Assembly: GCF_000485595.1 (NCBI RefSeq)
Contig: NW_014578098.1
Coordinates: 64,024-109,055, forward strand
Source of the DNA: Priapulus caudatus
Lineage: Eukaryota; Priapulida; Priapulimorpha; Priapulimorphida; Priapulidae
Length of the DNA stretch: 45,032 nucleotides
Reading direction: 5' to 3'
The notes under the pieces are model-generated. The model saw nothing but the letters and a program-made list of their open reading frames with translations. It had not been told where the DNA came from and ran no database searches. The translations under genes and the position numbers were made by a program. Positions 12,201-22,800 of the stretch are shown here, in pieces. Every line of letters begins with the position of its first letter. The stretch's first letter is position 1.

Positions 12201-15200
12201 GCCTGACAGGCAAGCCACACTGCACTCTGCTTGGCAAGCTACTGTTTGATTGTCTCTGGAGTTTCTGCTCAACATCCGCTTTTCGCAAGCAGCACTCTGC
12301 TGCTAAGCTATAAACCCGAGAGTGGCCGCGCGTATTCACTCATAGAGCTGCAGGCTGAGCGACATGGAGCGCTCTGGGAATTTGGCTGTTCACCGCTCGC
12401 AGCGTTTTGTACAGGGGAGCGCACAAGGGTATAGCCATGCATCGAGTATCGACTGCGAGTCGGCTCCACGCGAGAGGTTGTCCTTCCGCCACGTCAGTTC
12501 CCCAGTCGCCGCCGCTCTATGATGACTAGCCCCGTTATGCACCTGCTGCCGAGATTTCAGTCGGGGACGATGGACGCGCCTGACGAGCTGCTCAGCATAC
12601 CCTTCAAGGTGCTGCTCACCACCATCTACGCCGTCGTCTGCATCGTATCGCTCGCCGGAAACGTGCTGCTGCTCTGCCTGTACACGCGCTGCAGGGAGAT
12701 GCGCACGAGCATGTACATGTGCGTGTCGTCGCTCGCCATCACCAACCTGTTCATGTCGTCGGCATGGCTGCCGTGCGAGGTCGCCATGCTGCTCTTCGAC
12801 CTGCGGCTGCCGTTCGGCACGTGGCTATGCAAGGTGATCCCGTTCAGTCGGACGTGCTTCGTCGCCGTGCAGTCGCTGACGCTGTGCTGGATCGCAGCCG
12901 AGCGCTACCACGTGATCAGGCACCCGCTGCGCAGCCGCGCACGCGGTTTCCTGCGCTATACGAGCGTCGGCATCGCCGCCGCGTGGCTGCTCGGCATCAC
13001 GCTCGGTGCCCCCTACCTCGTCGTGATCTCGGCGGTCGGGCTGAACGCGACTGACGGCGGCGTTGCGTGGTACTGCGCCGAGAAGTGGGTGCGCTACTAC
13101 TACACGCAGGACAATCAGCAAATCGACTTCGAGATCATCTACATCTGGCTGACGTTCGCCGTCAGCTTCGCCGTGCCGCTGCTGCTCATGACGGCCGTGT
13201 ACGTGCGCATCGCGCACCGGCTCTGGATCCGCAAGCCGGTCGGTGTGAGCACGCACGCGGTGCAGGCGTGCCTGTGCTACAAGCGCGTCGGCATCCGCAT
13301 GTGCATCGTCGTCGTGCTCGTGTTCGCCGCCTGCTGGACGCCTCTCTACGTGTCGAACATCGTCCAGATGTACGACACGAAGGACGGCGTCACGCTGACG
13401 ATCGACAACGTGCTGCTGATGCAGTGCTTCACGCTGCTCGCGATCAGCTCGTCCGCCTGGAGCCCGCTCTCCTACATCTTCCTGCAGAAGTCGCTGCGTC
13501 GGCACATCGCCGTCGTGTTTCCGTGCTGTGTCAAGCCCGTCTCGCAGGAGTCGGTCTCGAACAAAGGCAACGCGGCGGCGCGCGGCGGCGGCAGCGCACC
13601 CGGTCGCCTGATTGCTGCGCGCCAGCCGATATCGCTGCAGCTACAAACTACGGAGGGGGGTTTACGTATACCGGGTGCCACCAAGTGGCTAGGGGACGAT
13701 GTGTCGCGTATTCCACATCCGCTGTTAGCTAAGGTTCCCAGCTTTATGAGTGCGATTGAAGACCAGGTGTGCAGCATCCAAGGAAGCAGTATCAGCTCTG
13801 CAGAGGAATCTATTGCTTGCAGTACGACTAAGGAGTGCAACTATATGTGAAGTGATCAGTATTAGCTACTCCTGCGCAATCACTCCTGTACAAGGCGAAT
13901 TCTGTCCAAGAGACGACTATATATATATATAATATCAGTTTTCATACAAAATTCTCGTGCGTGGTAGAATACCTGTTGCTATAAAGGTGTACAATCTTGA
14001 CAGATATACCTTTCTAAAAGTGTTCTAGATTTAGGTATTTGGTCAATTTCAGATTGAGTTAGAATAGGTAAGTTAGTATCACGTGCCTCATAAGTTTATT
14101 AAAAAGATAAATGCCGAATATATATTATCAAGAGTGAATAACAACGAGTTTGTTTTTATTCACTCCTGATTTTGTATTTAGGTTATACACGCTTGGTAGG
14201 AGTTCTGCTTGAATGTTAGTACTTTAGAACTATAGTGTATTGTCAATATAATGGATTTCAGTTTTTCATCATCACTTGTCATCTAACAAATAGGGTTTCC
14301 ATTTTCTGTTCCAGACACTGAGAAAAGGCACAACAAATGCCCACCAGTCACGCACACAACTAATCGCACTAGGTCAGTGTATTTTGTCTAACTAAATAGT
14401 GATACTTCAGCAAGTAAGTGCTATGGTTCAGAGTCCTATGGTTAATGTAACATGGCTGGATATTTGATATATTTATGGCTGGACGTATGCCATGTGGTTA
14501 CTGTCTACCATGGGCGCAACCACTGGGGGGGTCGGGGGGGTCACGACCCCCCCAACTTTTATGTGGACCTCCCCAGCTTCTGGAAGACCTTATTTTCTGG
14601 GGAGGTCCAAAATAGTCCGATAAGCGTTTATTATCGTGAAACATCCATATTTCACAGGTGAAAGTTAAAATAAATAAAAACCCCAGGTGGGCAAGTGCAG
14701 TGTGATAACTGTGATTCAGATTCAGATATCTAAATAGAACCCTTGTTAATATAATTTAGATTCGACCTACATAGTACATTCAATCTCACATGCATGGAAC
14801 GAGCACGACATTCACCACGCGTTCGCAAGCCAACTGTGTCTAAATAGCTACGCTGCGTTGTGTTATAGCACTAAAAAAAGAGGCCCATCTCCACACAAGC
14901 GGCGCGACACCATTCACCCCTACCGGCAAAGTTCAAATCTATTATATCTTATGGCGTAGTCTCCACTGACACGACACGGCGCCAGCCCGGTTTCACGGCG
15001 ACGGCGAAAGTCAAATGAGTTTGACTTTTGCCGGCTGACGTGACGGCGAAAAGAAAATTGAACCAATCAACGCGATTGTTTTTATCACGTGTTTTGGAAT
15101 CGATATTGAAGCAATTGTAAATGATTTTGTTGCAATGTGTGACTCAAGGAAGGTCACATTTGGGTTCTAACACTGTTCTCTGTTTTCACGTGTCAGACAT

Positions 15201-17817
15201 TTTTTTGCATTATTATTTTCATCATTATTATTTTCCTCTTCATCTTAATCATGCTAACGGTGTCACACAGTTAGCACAGTCTGTGTGTAGCTTTACTACT
15301 AGCTTAATCTAATTAATAAAACATTTTGGTATGACATCACAATAAATTTAATTATTATGCAACACTTCCATCAACACGCTGAAATACGTGATATTAAACC
15401 AATACGTGATATTCGCTCGCCCGCAGATCACGTTGCTATTGGCTGCTTGGGACCCCCCCAACTTTCAACACGTGGTTGCGCCCTTGCTGTCTACTAGCCT
15501 CCTTCGTAATTCTCCACTATGTGGTGAACCGAAGATGGGATTTATTGTTCTCTCTAATCTCAATTTAAATTTTTGTTGACCATGTTTTTCTTTTGACATG
15601 CATGTTGCATGTTAGTTTTAAAAAGGACAAATATAATACAGCTATTTCAACCAAGTGTTTTAGTAATGCATAATTTGATTCCATTGACATATGCATAAGC
15701 TGTGTATAATATGACAGAATCGGTTAAACATATAATTAATTTGTTTACTCTGGATATATATAAATTAGTTAAACTACTTTGGTTATTGCTTTTTTTTTTA
15801 ACTGTCGCTGTTTTTTGCTTGCCGCCATGCACGTTCCCAGCTAGATCCTTCTTTGTATCGAACTCCGTAGTCATTTTCCAATATACAAAGTTTGCTAAAT
15901 GTTAGTTTGTATGTACAGATCTTATACTTCCCCCGATCTGAATGATGCCGTAGCCACCACTCGTCCACACAGCATTCATGTCATGCCACCGATGGCACCT
16001 CCAAGTGTAACTCAGCTACAACACCCATTCAACAACTACAACAAGGTGGGTAACAAATCCTTTCACATTCTTCAGTGCTTCAGAGCAGTGTATCGTCTTG
16101 TTTGGCACCAGTGATCCTTCAGTGGTCTCTCCTCATCTGTAAATTGCAGTGAGATGCTAGTGTTGTGGTAGAGAACAGGTGATATAGGTGTAAGTGCATA
16201 CGTATTTGCATGTAGGTGCAGCATCTACGCAGCTCTCCTGCACAGGGCAGGAAAAATGGCTATCCGATGAGACCTGACAGTTGCCCCTCACTGCAGCAGC
16301 CTACACCTGGACTTGATCTTGCGTATGGATATAGTTTAGATGGTGGTTACCCACAGGTAGGTTGTCCTATTTTTAGGCCAGTGTCAGTAAACTACCCGAC
16401 TGCCCTGATAACTAGAGCAGTTTAGAACTTTTTAGAATGTCCTTATGACCAGGAAAGTTATAGTAGAAATGACTGCTTCCAGAATGCTCTAGCCTCTACA
16501 GCAGTTTCTATGTAAGCTTGCAGACTGCCCTCATGGCTAGGGCACTTACAGTTGCTTTACCTCCCACAGGTAATGCTTATGAGGCAGCCTCTGTTTCCGG
16601 ACAGTAGCCGGCAGGCCGTTCACATGGCTGAGAAGGCCAACGATTTGTCGCACACGTTTAGTGCCAGGGGGCGCCGTGCACAGTTTGCTAAGACGCTGGA
16701 GCAGAGTAGGACTACAAAGCCCACCGCACCAGTTAGCGTCACACCCGTCAGCGTTACGTTGGCTAGTGCAACGCCGATCAGGATTGCCCCAGTCAGCTCG
16801 AGAGCAGAAAGTGCAATACAAGCCACTGGCAGAGTTTCTATGCAAACGGCAGCCAAAGGTAGTAAAGCCACAGCTGCTAAACCCGTACAAGGTAACTGAA
16901 CTGTAAGGTTTGTAGTTTAGGGGAGAATCATAATGTAAACGTACTGTAGGCATATGGTCTATGGTTTTGTTGCCTAGAGTTGGTTGTCTAGAATTGCATC
17001 ATTTCCATTTGCATTTAACTCATACCCTACTGTAGTATCCTTGGTAATAAGACCCTGTTACTTTCTAGCGTTACATTGTTTAGAAACGTGTATCAGAGGA
17101 TAACCAAAGCTGTAAACTATATATACATAACGATAAAAATATTAATCAGAACTACAAAGTTTGCAGTTGCACTACAGATGCTGTGTGTTTGTAGATGCCA
17201 ACACACTTCAGGAGGGATCTGCTGCCGTAGCAAACAACAGGGTCGTGTACACACGGGACTTTCTGCTAGCCTGCTCTGAGTCACCATTCTGTCGTGTGAC
17301 CCCACGCGCACTGCCGCGTCTCTCTAATGACGTTCCCGACATCGTCAAGAAGGTGTTTGACATAGCGTGATCTTCCTACTCGAAGCTGAGTTGAATGTAG
17401 TGTGGTAGATGCACTACAGCTACTTAATTGTCATCATAACCTTTAGAATTTATTGTGCTAATTGTGTGCAGGGTCATCAGGAATTAATGGGACTTCTGAA
17501 TTCTTTTAGATGTAATATAGGCCATATGCCATGTTTTTCCAGTATCACAGGAATTGGCTCGTTTCGAAATATCTCAACAGCATCACACCTGTGATGACTG
17601 AATAGTATATATGTGTGTATATAATATAGTATATATATGTATATATATGTGCACATATTTGAACACGTTTGTGACATTCTCTGTGTGTTTTGCAACTCCG
17701 CAGACAATCGATAGCTTCAACCCGGCCGCATACAGGAAGCAGTTGGCCCAGAGGACCCAGCTTGCCACTAGCATTCCATCTATCGCAGAAGACCATCGCA
17801 AGTCCTGCCTCTTCTAG
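3219..17817 (+). CDS. mxt: Mextli-type eIF4E-binding KH-domain protein (5' incomplete)
   Basis: Sixteen phase-compatible exons were read: 3219-3385, 3812-3873, 5038-5109, 5949-6009, 6258-6312, 6584-6730, 7097-7171, 9388-9438, 11459-11643, 11918-11979, 14315-14372, 15919-16045, 16216-16356, 16570-16891, 17195-17352 and 17704-17817 (TAG at 17815). Together they give about 618 residues. A KH domain spans exons 2-5: KDEILIRGSDSGKV, the GXXG-type loop MGIKGRRIHMIEE, then VQITGPSEESI and LIEETIKRN. A second conserved block, TIKMTCGRPEVLK joined to VAKQLLEQYF, follows in exons 7-8. Exon 15 carries YTRDFLL, a canonical YxxxxL-phi eIF4E-binding motif. Mextli of Drosophila binds mRNA and eIF4E and promotes translation; it also has an N-terminal MIF4G-like domain, which I do not find here, so upstream exons lie before the window or were missed. 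The linker exons are Ser/Thr/Pro-rich and look disordered. One intron holds a complete GPCR gene. The weakest junctions are the donor at 17352 and the acceptor of exon 13. Confidence 0.85.
7980..8090. repeat. GA-rich low-complexity tract in a mextli intron
   Basis: Plus-strand purine tract of GAGAGA and GGGGAG blocks within the intron 7172-9387. No other structure is visible. Confidence 0.85.
9219..9301. mobile_element. Short MITE-like inverted repeat (83 bp)
   Basis: Ends GAGGCCGGTTTCACCAAGCG and, on the opposite strand, GGGGCCGGTTTCACGAAGCG are inverted copies. AT-rich TTAATCACGCTT-type sequence lies between them. It is non-coding and sits in a mextli intron just upstream of exon 8 (9388). 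The target duplication is not clear. Confidence 0.65.
9439..11458. other. Long AT-rich mextli intron, nothing coding seen
   Basis: Between mextli exons 8 and 9 I see AT-rich DNA with scattered (TA)n, notably 10636-10670, and no recognised gene or clear transposon. Splice phase is 0 on both sides, so no missing exon is required. Confidence 0.6.
12309..12341 (+). promoter_or_regulatory. Predicted TATA box and initiator of the nested GPCR
   Basis: TATAAA at 12309-12314 is followed by an initiator-like TTCACTC (12335-12341). The A at 12338 lies 29 bp from the first T of the TATA box, the usual spacing. This would give a 5' UTR of about 181 nt. It is inferred from consensus and spacing only. Confidence 0.5.
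12364..12522 (+). CDS. Upstream ORF of 52 codons overlapping the GPCR start (ATGA)
   Basis: The first ATG after the predicted start site opens a 52-codon frame (starting MERSGNLAVHRSQ). Its TGA stop (12520-12522) overlaps the receptor ATG at 12519-12521, giving the sequence ATGA. A second upstream ATG at 12437, in another frame, runs to TAG at 12525-12527 and also overlaps the receptor start. The peptide resembles nothing I know, so a regulatory role (limiting or coupling receptor translation) is more likely than a product. If transcription starts downstream of 12364 this uORF would not exist in the mRNA. Confidence 0.45.
   Translation: MERSGNLAVHRSQRFVQGSAQGYSHASSIDCESAPRERLSFRHVSSPVAAAL
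12519..13850 (+). CDS. Rhodopsin-family (class A) GPCR, probable neuropeptide receptor, intronless
   Basis: A single open frame of 443 residues forms a complete seven-helix receptor. Landmarks are GN at 47-48 (TM1), LAITN at 72-76 (TM2), Cys104 and Cys186 for the TM3-ECL2 disulfide, ERY at 128-130 (end of TM3), a possible N-glycosylation site NAT at 176-178 in loop 2, Pro220 in TM5, CWTP at 272-275 in TM6, and SPLSY at 315-319 where NPxxY is expected in TM7. A Cys-rich segment after helix 8 (PCC) could be palmitoylated, and a Ser/Thr-rich tail follows. The W..FG...CK..PF pattern before TM3 and the loop-2 residues suggest the peptide-receptor group (QRFP/NPFF/orexin/CCK neighbourhood), but the ligand cannot be told. 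Position 2.50 is Asn instead of Asp and 7.49 is Ser instead of Asn, which is unusual. The start at 12519 is the first ATG of the frame; a second Met follows at once. The gene lies on the same strand inside the mextli intron 11980-14314 and is much more GC-rich than its surroundings, suggesting a retrocopy or transposed origin. Confidence 0.9.
   Translation: MMTSPVMHLLPRFQSGTMDAPDELLSIPFKVLLTTIYAVVCIVSLAGNVLLLCLYTRCREMRTSMYMCVSSLAITNLFMSSAWLPCEVAMLLFDLRLPFGTWLCKVIPFSRTCFVAVQSLTLCWIAAERYHVIRHPLRSRARGFLRYTSVGIAAAWLLGITLGAPYLVVISAVGLNATDGGVAWYCAEKWVRYYYTQDNQQIDFEIIYIWLTFAVSFAVPLLLMTAVYVRIAHRLWIRKPVGVSTHAVQACLCYKRVGIRMCIVVVLVFAACWTPLYVSNIVQMYDTKDGVTLTIDNVLLMQCFTLLAISSSAWSPLSYIFLQKSLRRHIAVVFPCCVKPVSQESVSNKGNAAARGGGSAPGRLIAARQPISLQLQTTEGGLRIPGATKWLGDDVSRIPHPLLAKVPSFMSAIEDQVCSIQGSSISSAEESIACSTTKECNYM
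14098..14103 (+). terminator. Candidate poly(A) signal ATTAAA for the nested GPCR
   Basis: ATTAAA, the common variant signal, lies about 250 nt after the receptor stop and upstream of the next mextli exon at 14315. I found no AATAAA in this interval. Weak, position-based call. Confidence 0.3.
14512..15483. mobile_element. Probable DNA transposon remnant in a mextli intron
   Basis: The two ends carry inverted copies of GGGCGCAACCAC (left at 14512, right ending 15483), each followed by runs of G or C and an ACCCCCCCAACTTT block. Similar CTGTCTAC sequence lies on both flanks (14501 and 15486) but not exactly at the ends, so the target duplication is uncertain. Inside are a GC-rich block (14880-15060, with CGGCGACGGCGAAAG-like repeats) and AT-rich DNA, with no intact transposase frame. 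Confidence 0.45.
17248..17268 (+). other. mxt: eIF4E-binding motif in mextli
   Basis: Codons for YTRDFLL fit the canonical 4E-BM pattern Y-x4-L-phi found in eIF4G, 4E-BPs and Mextli. It lies in exon 15 and is followed by a basic/Pro stretch (SPFCRVTPRALPRL) suited to a bipartite linker and non-canonical contact. Function is inferred from the motif and the KH context. Confidence 0.85.
17590..17660. repeat. TA/TG-rich simple repeat in last mextli intron
   Basis: A mixture of TATATA, TGTGTGTA and ATATATG in intron 17353-17703, shortly upstream of the last acceptor. Simple sequence only. Confidence 0.75.
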
Positions 17818-19835
17818 GCACGCGTGACAGCGGATGTAATTCAAGGCAACAGAGCTTGATGACAGAATATATATATATATATATGTATATACATGATATA
17901 TATATATGTGTGTATATAAATATATATATAATTTCAGTTAATGTGATTGTGCCTATAAGCTGGTTTTTCTGTGAACATGGTTATAAGTAGTCTTGTATCT
18001 ACTATCAGTAAATGAAACATAACATGAGTCGAAAACTGTTACTATGGTCGCTACAAAGCATACTACAAAAAGGTCTCAATTTAAGTAAGAGAGATTACTA
18101 CATAATATAGCAGGTAGGCTTGTATATTTAGTTAACCTTAGTTATTTCTAACATATTATCTCTTTTTGTATAGTTTTACCTGTTCTAACTTGATTATTTG
18201 CCCAGTGATGTCATGCATAAGAATGTTATACTTATCGTATATTATTGTGTTAGGAAGTCAGCACTGTATCCTGCTGCTTGTATATTTGTATGCAATTGTC
18301 AGTGTGAATATTGGGTTGGATTTTTGGAATTTTTGAAGTTTTATCAGCTTGGGTATTGCATAGATGCTAGGTGTTTTATTAGCAATGGTACATATTTAAA
18401 GGAACAGCTTGGTAGCTTTTTCAGAAGTTAGTCCATGTGGCTTGTGAGGAGGTTAGTAAGAACTGCAATCCAAGTCATTTAGTGTGAGAAGACATACATT
18501 TAAATGAACAACATATCTATTTAATATGCAGTTTTACTTGTAAACGATTTATAAACGATTTCCTTGAGTTTCTTGTATGAGTAACAGTATGAGTTTTGTT
18601 TCAAGTTGTACTGTTGTATGCGGCATACATTAAACAGGAGAATATTATATTTAGTATTACATTGTTTTATTTCATTATAAAAGCATGTAGAACGAAGCAA
18701 ATATGACAAAACAATATACAGCAAGATTGCTATAAAATTGTGCAATAAGAGATCTAGGATCTAAGAGACATACTTTCTAGCCCATACAAACAAGCCCAAA
18801 AAGGGTTTGGCTATTATAAAAAATTGCCTATTATATACATGATGTATTCACATCTTAAAATAATTCTTAGCCTCATATATATATATACTTGATATACTCG
18901 TACATTGATACAAATGAGACGCAGTTTGGCACTTGTGCTGATGCACCATCTTATCGTTAGTGAGTACTCCTCTCAGCATATACAACTGTAGATAAATAAA
19001 TAATGACTTATTGATTAAAATGGCTAAAATATTCGACTACATGACTCAATAACGGCAGCTGTGTATTTGGCACTCGATTTAAATCTATTTCCTGCTTTTA
19101 CACTTCATGCTATGAAGGACAGTTATTTGCTCAATCCTTTTCTCGATATAATCTTAGATACATATATCATACCTGTGTAAATCATTACGGTCAAATTCAT
19201 ACACGTTCTTGTAAATAAAAAATTCTACGTTTAGCCTTCTGTGTGGCTGAAAAGTGAAAATGTTGCCTACCAGATACATATTAATTACATACGTATAGAA
19301 CCTGTTTCACCCCACTATTCTCTATAATGTAATGGTAACAATATTTTACTACTGAGAACTTTTTTTTTGGGGGGGGGGTACTTCAAACACCAAAAATAAG
19401 AATATATTTACTGCTTGACTTCTGCAGTGTAATAAGCTTATTTCATCAAATACCTTAACAAGTTTATTTACGAGTTATTTAACTCTATAACGAACCCGAG
19501 TAAAACTCAGCGGGATGCATGTTTTTGTACATTCACCCTACATGTCTATAGCTAACTGTTTACAGAGTCAGACACAAGGATGACCTGGCATAGCATGAAC
19601 CCGTGGTGGCAAGATAAAAAAAAAATAGTACTGACAGTGTGACATTCATGAAAGACAGTAATATGATTGGTTTCTTGAACCTAACAAACACATTCACAAT
19701 TTGTGGTATTTTAAAACTTTGTCTCTTGCATATAAAATACCTTATTTACTGGAAAACTACTCCCAATTTTAAGGACAATGCAGATTAAAAAGAAGGCATA
19801 GAAATTATAATTCTCAACGCACAAGGTTCCAAAAT
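17818..19835. other. 3' UTR/intergenic region between convergent genes
   Basis: AT-rich DNA holds the 3' ends of mextli (plus) and DNAJC27 (minus). (TA)n lies at 17863-17930. ATTAAA at 18629 (plus) and TTTATT at 19463-19468 (AATAAA on the minus strand) are possible poly(A) signals. A poly-T/poly-G run lies near 19362-19379. No coding frame is convincing. Confidence 0.6.
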
Positions 19836-22800
19836 CTAAAAAGCAATGTTTAGAAGGGTACTACGAACTTTGACTAAAATTTTAAAAGCATCTTCGCTGC
19901 CAGGGGCAATGCTTTTATCAGGATGCAGCAGCACCGCCAGTCTTCGGTATGCTTTGTTGACCTCGTCCCTGTAAAAAACGGAGCTAAGATAGACCAAGAA
20001 TTTCAAACAATATGAGTCTGAATTTCACATAAATATGCACTCCTTGTGAATTCCTGAATTGCACAGTGAAATTGTTAACAAATTAGGAAACATTTACAAG
20101 GTTTTGAGGAATAGGAATGCATTAATCAGTTTGAGGAATATTAAGCCATGGATATATGTTACGCATTTTTACAACAAATCCTATGCAAAACGAGGCAATA
20201 CACAATGTAAATTTTGTACACGACAACCGATTTTGTAACAGTGGTCAGAATGGGGTAAAAGTTGATGTTTTTTTACATTTGTTTACAGACAATGACTATA
20301 TTATCAAGAGTACATACACTATAGTTTACCTTTATGTGCCTTCTTGATATTATATATCAAATCCATCAACAATGCACACAACTATCAAGATTTAGCTTGT
20401 GCATCCTATATAACAATATGTATTACCATGAACATGTGTTCACAGTATACGTATGCATATATTACTGCGTTCACACGAGGATTTCAGTTCCGTACCGAGC
20501 GTTCACACGGTAAAAATATTCAAGACTTATACGCGGCTTCGCAAGTACCGTACTGAAACATTCGGCACCACGCTGGCCGCGTAATTGTCTGTCGTGTGAA
20601 CGCAATTCGAGGCCTCTTACTGTAGTGCGCTTACCTAGACTGGTACCCGTTCGCTACACGACGTTAGTGTAGCGTGTGGAACTGTCGACCGGGTACCAGT
20701 CTATATTATACCTAGCCAGCCAAGCCTCGGTTCTCGTGTGAACGCTCCGGGTTGTGTTAGCACGGTATTTCAGCCGAATTCAGCACCAGATAAGTACGGA
20801 ACCAGCGAGGCCGTGAATCTCGTGTGAACGCAGCTATAGTTCATTGGATTACCAAATATTATTACAATATATTAAATCTGCCATCTACTGGGGAAAATAT
20901 TGACTAAAGGTACTGAATTCGTAAGGCTAATTAAATGTCTCCTACCGTGTTGCTCCAACTTTGAGGCCCAACTTTTCAAAGGAGTTCTTGCAGTACTTTA
21001 GTCTGTGAATAGCTTCAATCTGTTCTTTAGTGTAGCCCATGCTTAACCCACTAGTGTTTTCTGGAGTTACTAAAGGCTGCGGGCCATTTTCCAAGACATT
21101 CACCATCTCTCTAAATAGTGTCTGTAATATAATGACAAAAATTGGTTATTAGAACCTCCATTACAACACGACATTATGGCTTGTAAGATAATAAGCCATT
21201 GAAGCGATTCAAAATCGATCTAGCTTTTTCTAACAAGTTGCAACACAAATTATGTGATAGGTGTAACAGGAATTTCACCATACAGGATTCATCCATTGTA
21301 CAAGATTTGGTTTGATACTGCACCTGTCTAGTATAAGACGGAATACTGAACAGTTACTACTGGACCTAGAGGACCCTCATGTGGACTAGTTAACTTAGTT
21401 TCAATTGATTTATTATAATAACTTCTGTGAAATCTGTTTCATAATACAATAACAAAATTGTATAATAACTGCAGCAGATCTTATACTTCTTTAAATTTTC
21501 CCAATGATAATGTACCTCGAACATATCTGTGATTCCCTGACCACTTTGTGCAGACGTCTCAAAATAGAGGAAGCCCTTTGTTTCTGCCCACAGTCTTCCT
21601 TCCAGCTCCTCCACCTCACGCTTTTTATCAATCTGCACAAAAATAAGATAACTATTTCATGTAATGCGTTTGTATAGCATGACAAGACAGAATAACGTCT
21701 TATGAACATCGTGTTATCTTCCTAATATACAGAAATTTTGAGTCCTATAACAATATTATTTTTCGAGTCTTATAACAATATTTTCTGTGCCATTGCCCAA
21801 TAAAACAGAACAGTGTGTACGGCAGACACAATGGTTACATCTATAACCCGTGCAGGGCAAAATGTCATTACCTTGTTAGCACAGACAATGAATACACCAT
21901 TGCTCATATCTGATGGGTTACCCATCTCATTCTTCATTTCATCTAACCATTCTTGTAAAGCACCAAAACTGTTCCTATCTGTGACATCATACACAAGCAG
22001 AATACCATTTGTTTCGTTGTAGAACTCATTACGAACCTGAAACATAGTTCAGTACAATACAATATAATACAATATAATACAATACAATACAATAAACATC
22101 TTATTATACCATTACAATGAATGGACATTTATACATGTTGATAACAACATGTGGCTTTAGCATTGTATGAGCCAGTATTTATTATCCAGATTACTTTTAG
22201 TTTCCCGGAGATTTATTTTATTATTCTAATGTATAATTTTATTATTCTAATGATTGTTAACATTGTTCCTTACAATTTGGGGAGTTACTACCTGGCATAA
22301 GTATAAATACAGACATGTCAAGTCTCACGCATTTTGGTCAATTCTCACGCTCTCACACTCATCTCTGAATTTCTCACGCAAAAATCAAAATCAATAAATA
22401 AATCATTAAAACCCCCTATTTTCAGTCACAGATACCAGTATACTAGTATCGGAAGGCTAAGGCCCGATCAACAGCGCCGCTGTGCAGCCGCCCAGCTAGC
22501 TAGCTCGCTTCGGCCGGCCGTATACGTAATAATTACGTATAATACGTATACGCTATAAGTATAAGCGTTTATTTGCCTGCTTGGAATCCAATATCCTGCC
22601 TGGATGATGGCTTTGCAGGTTACTGAGGTATTTTGTTTACTTTTCAATTCTCAGCATGCACTTTTACTTAATTCAATAGCAAGCTCACAGAGCAGTGATA
22701 AAGTGGCATGACACATATGACACACATGCTGAGTCATAAAAAAATTCAATTCATATTTCCCAATACTTCTAATCATTCAAAATGAGTAAGAACTTATATT

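Noticed and set aside
12825-13505. 226-codon open frame antisense to the GPCR
   Set aside because: Shadow of a GC-rich gene; the translated protein is Arg/Asp/His-rich with no domain.
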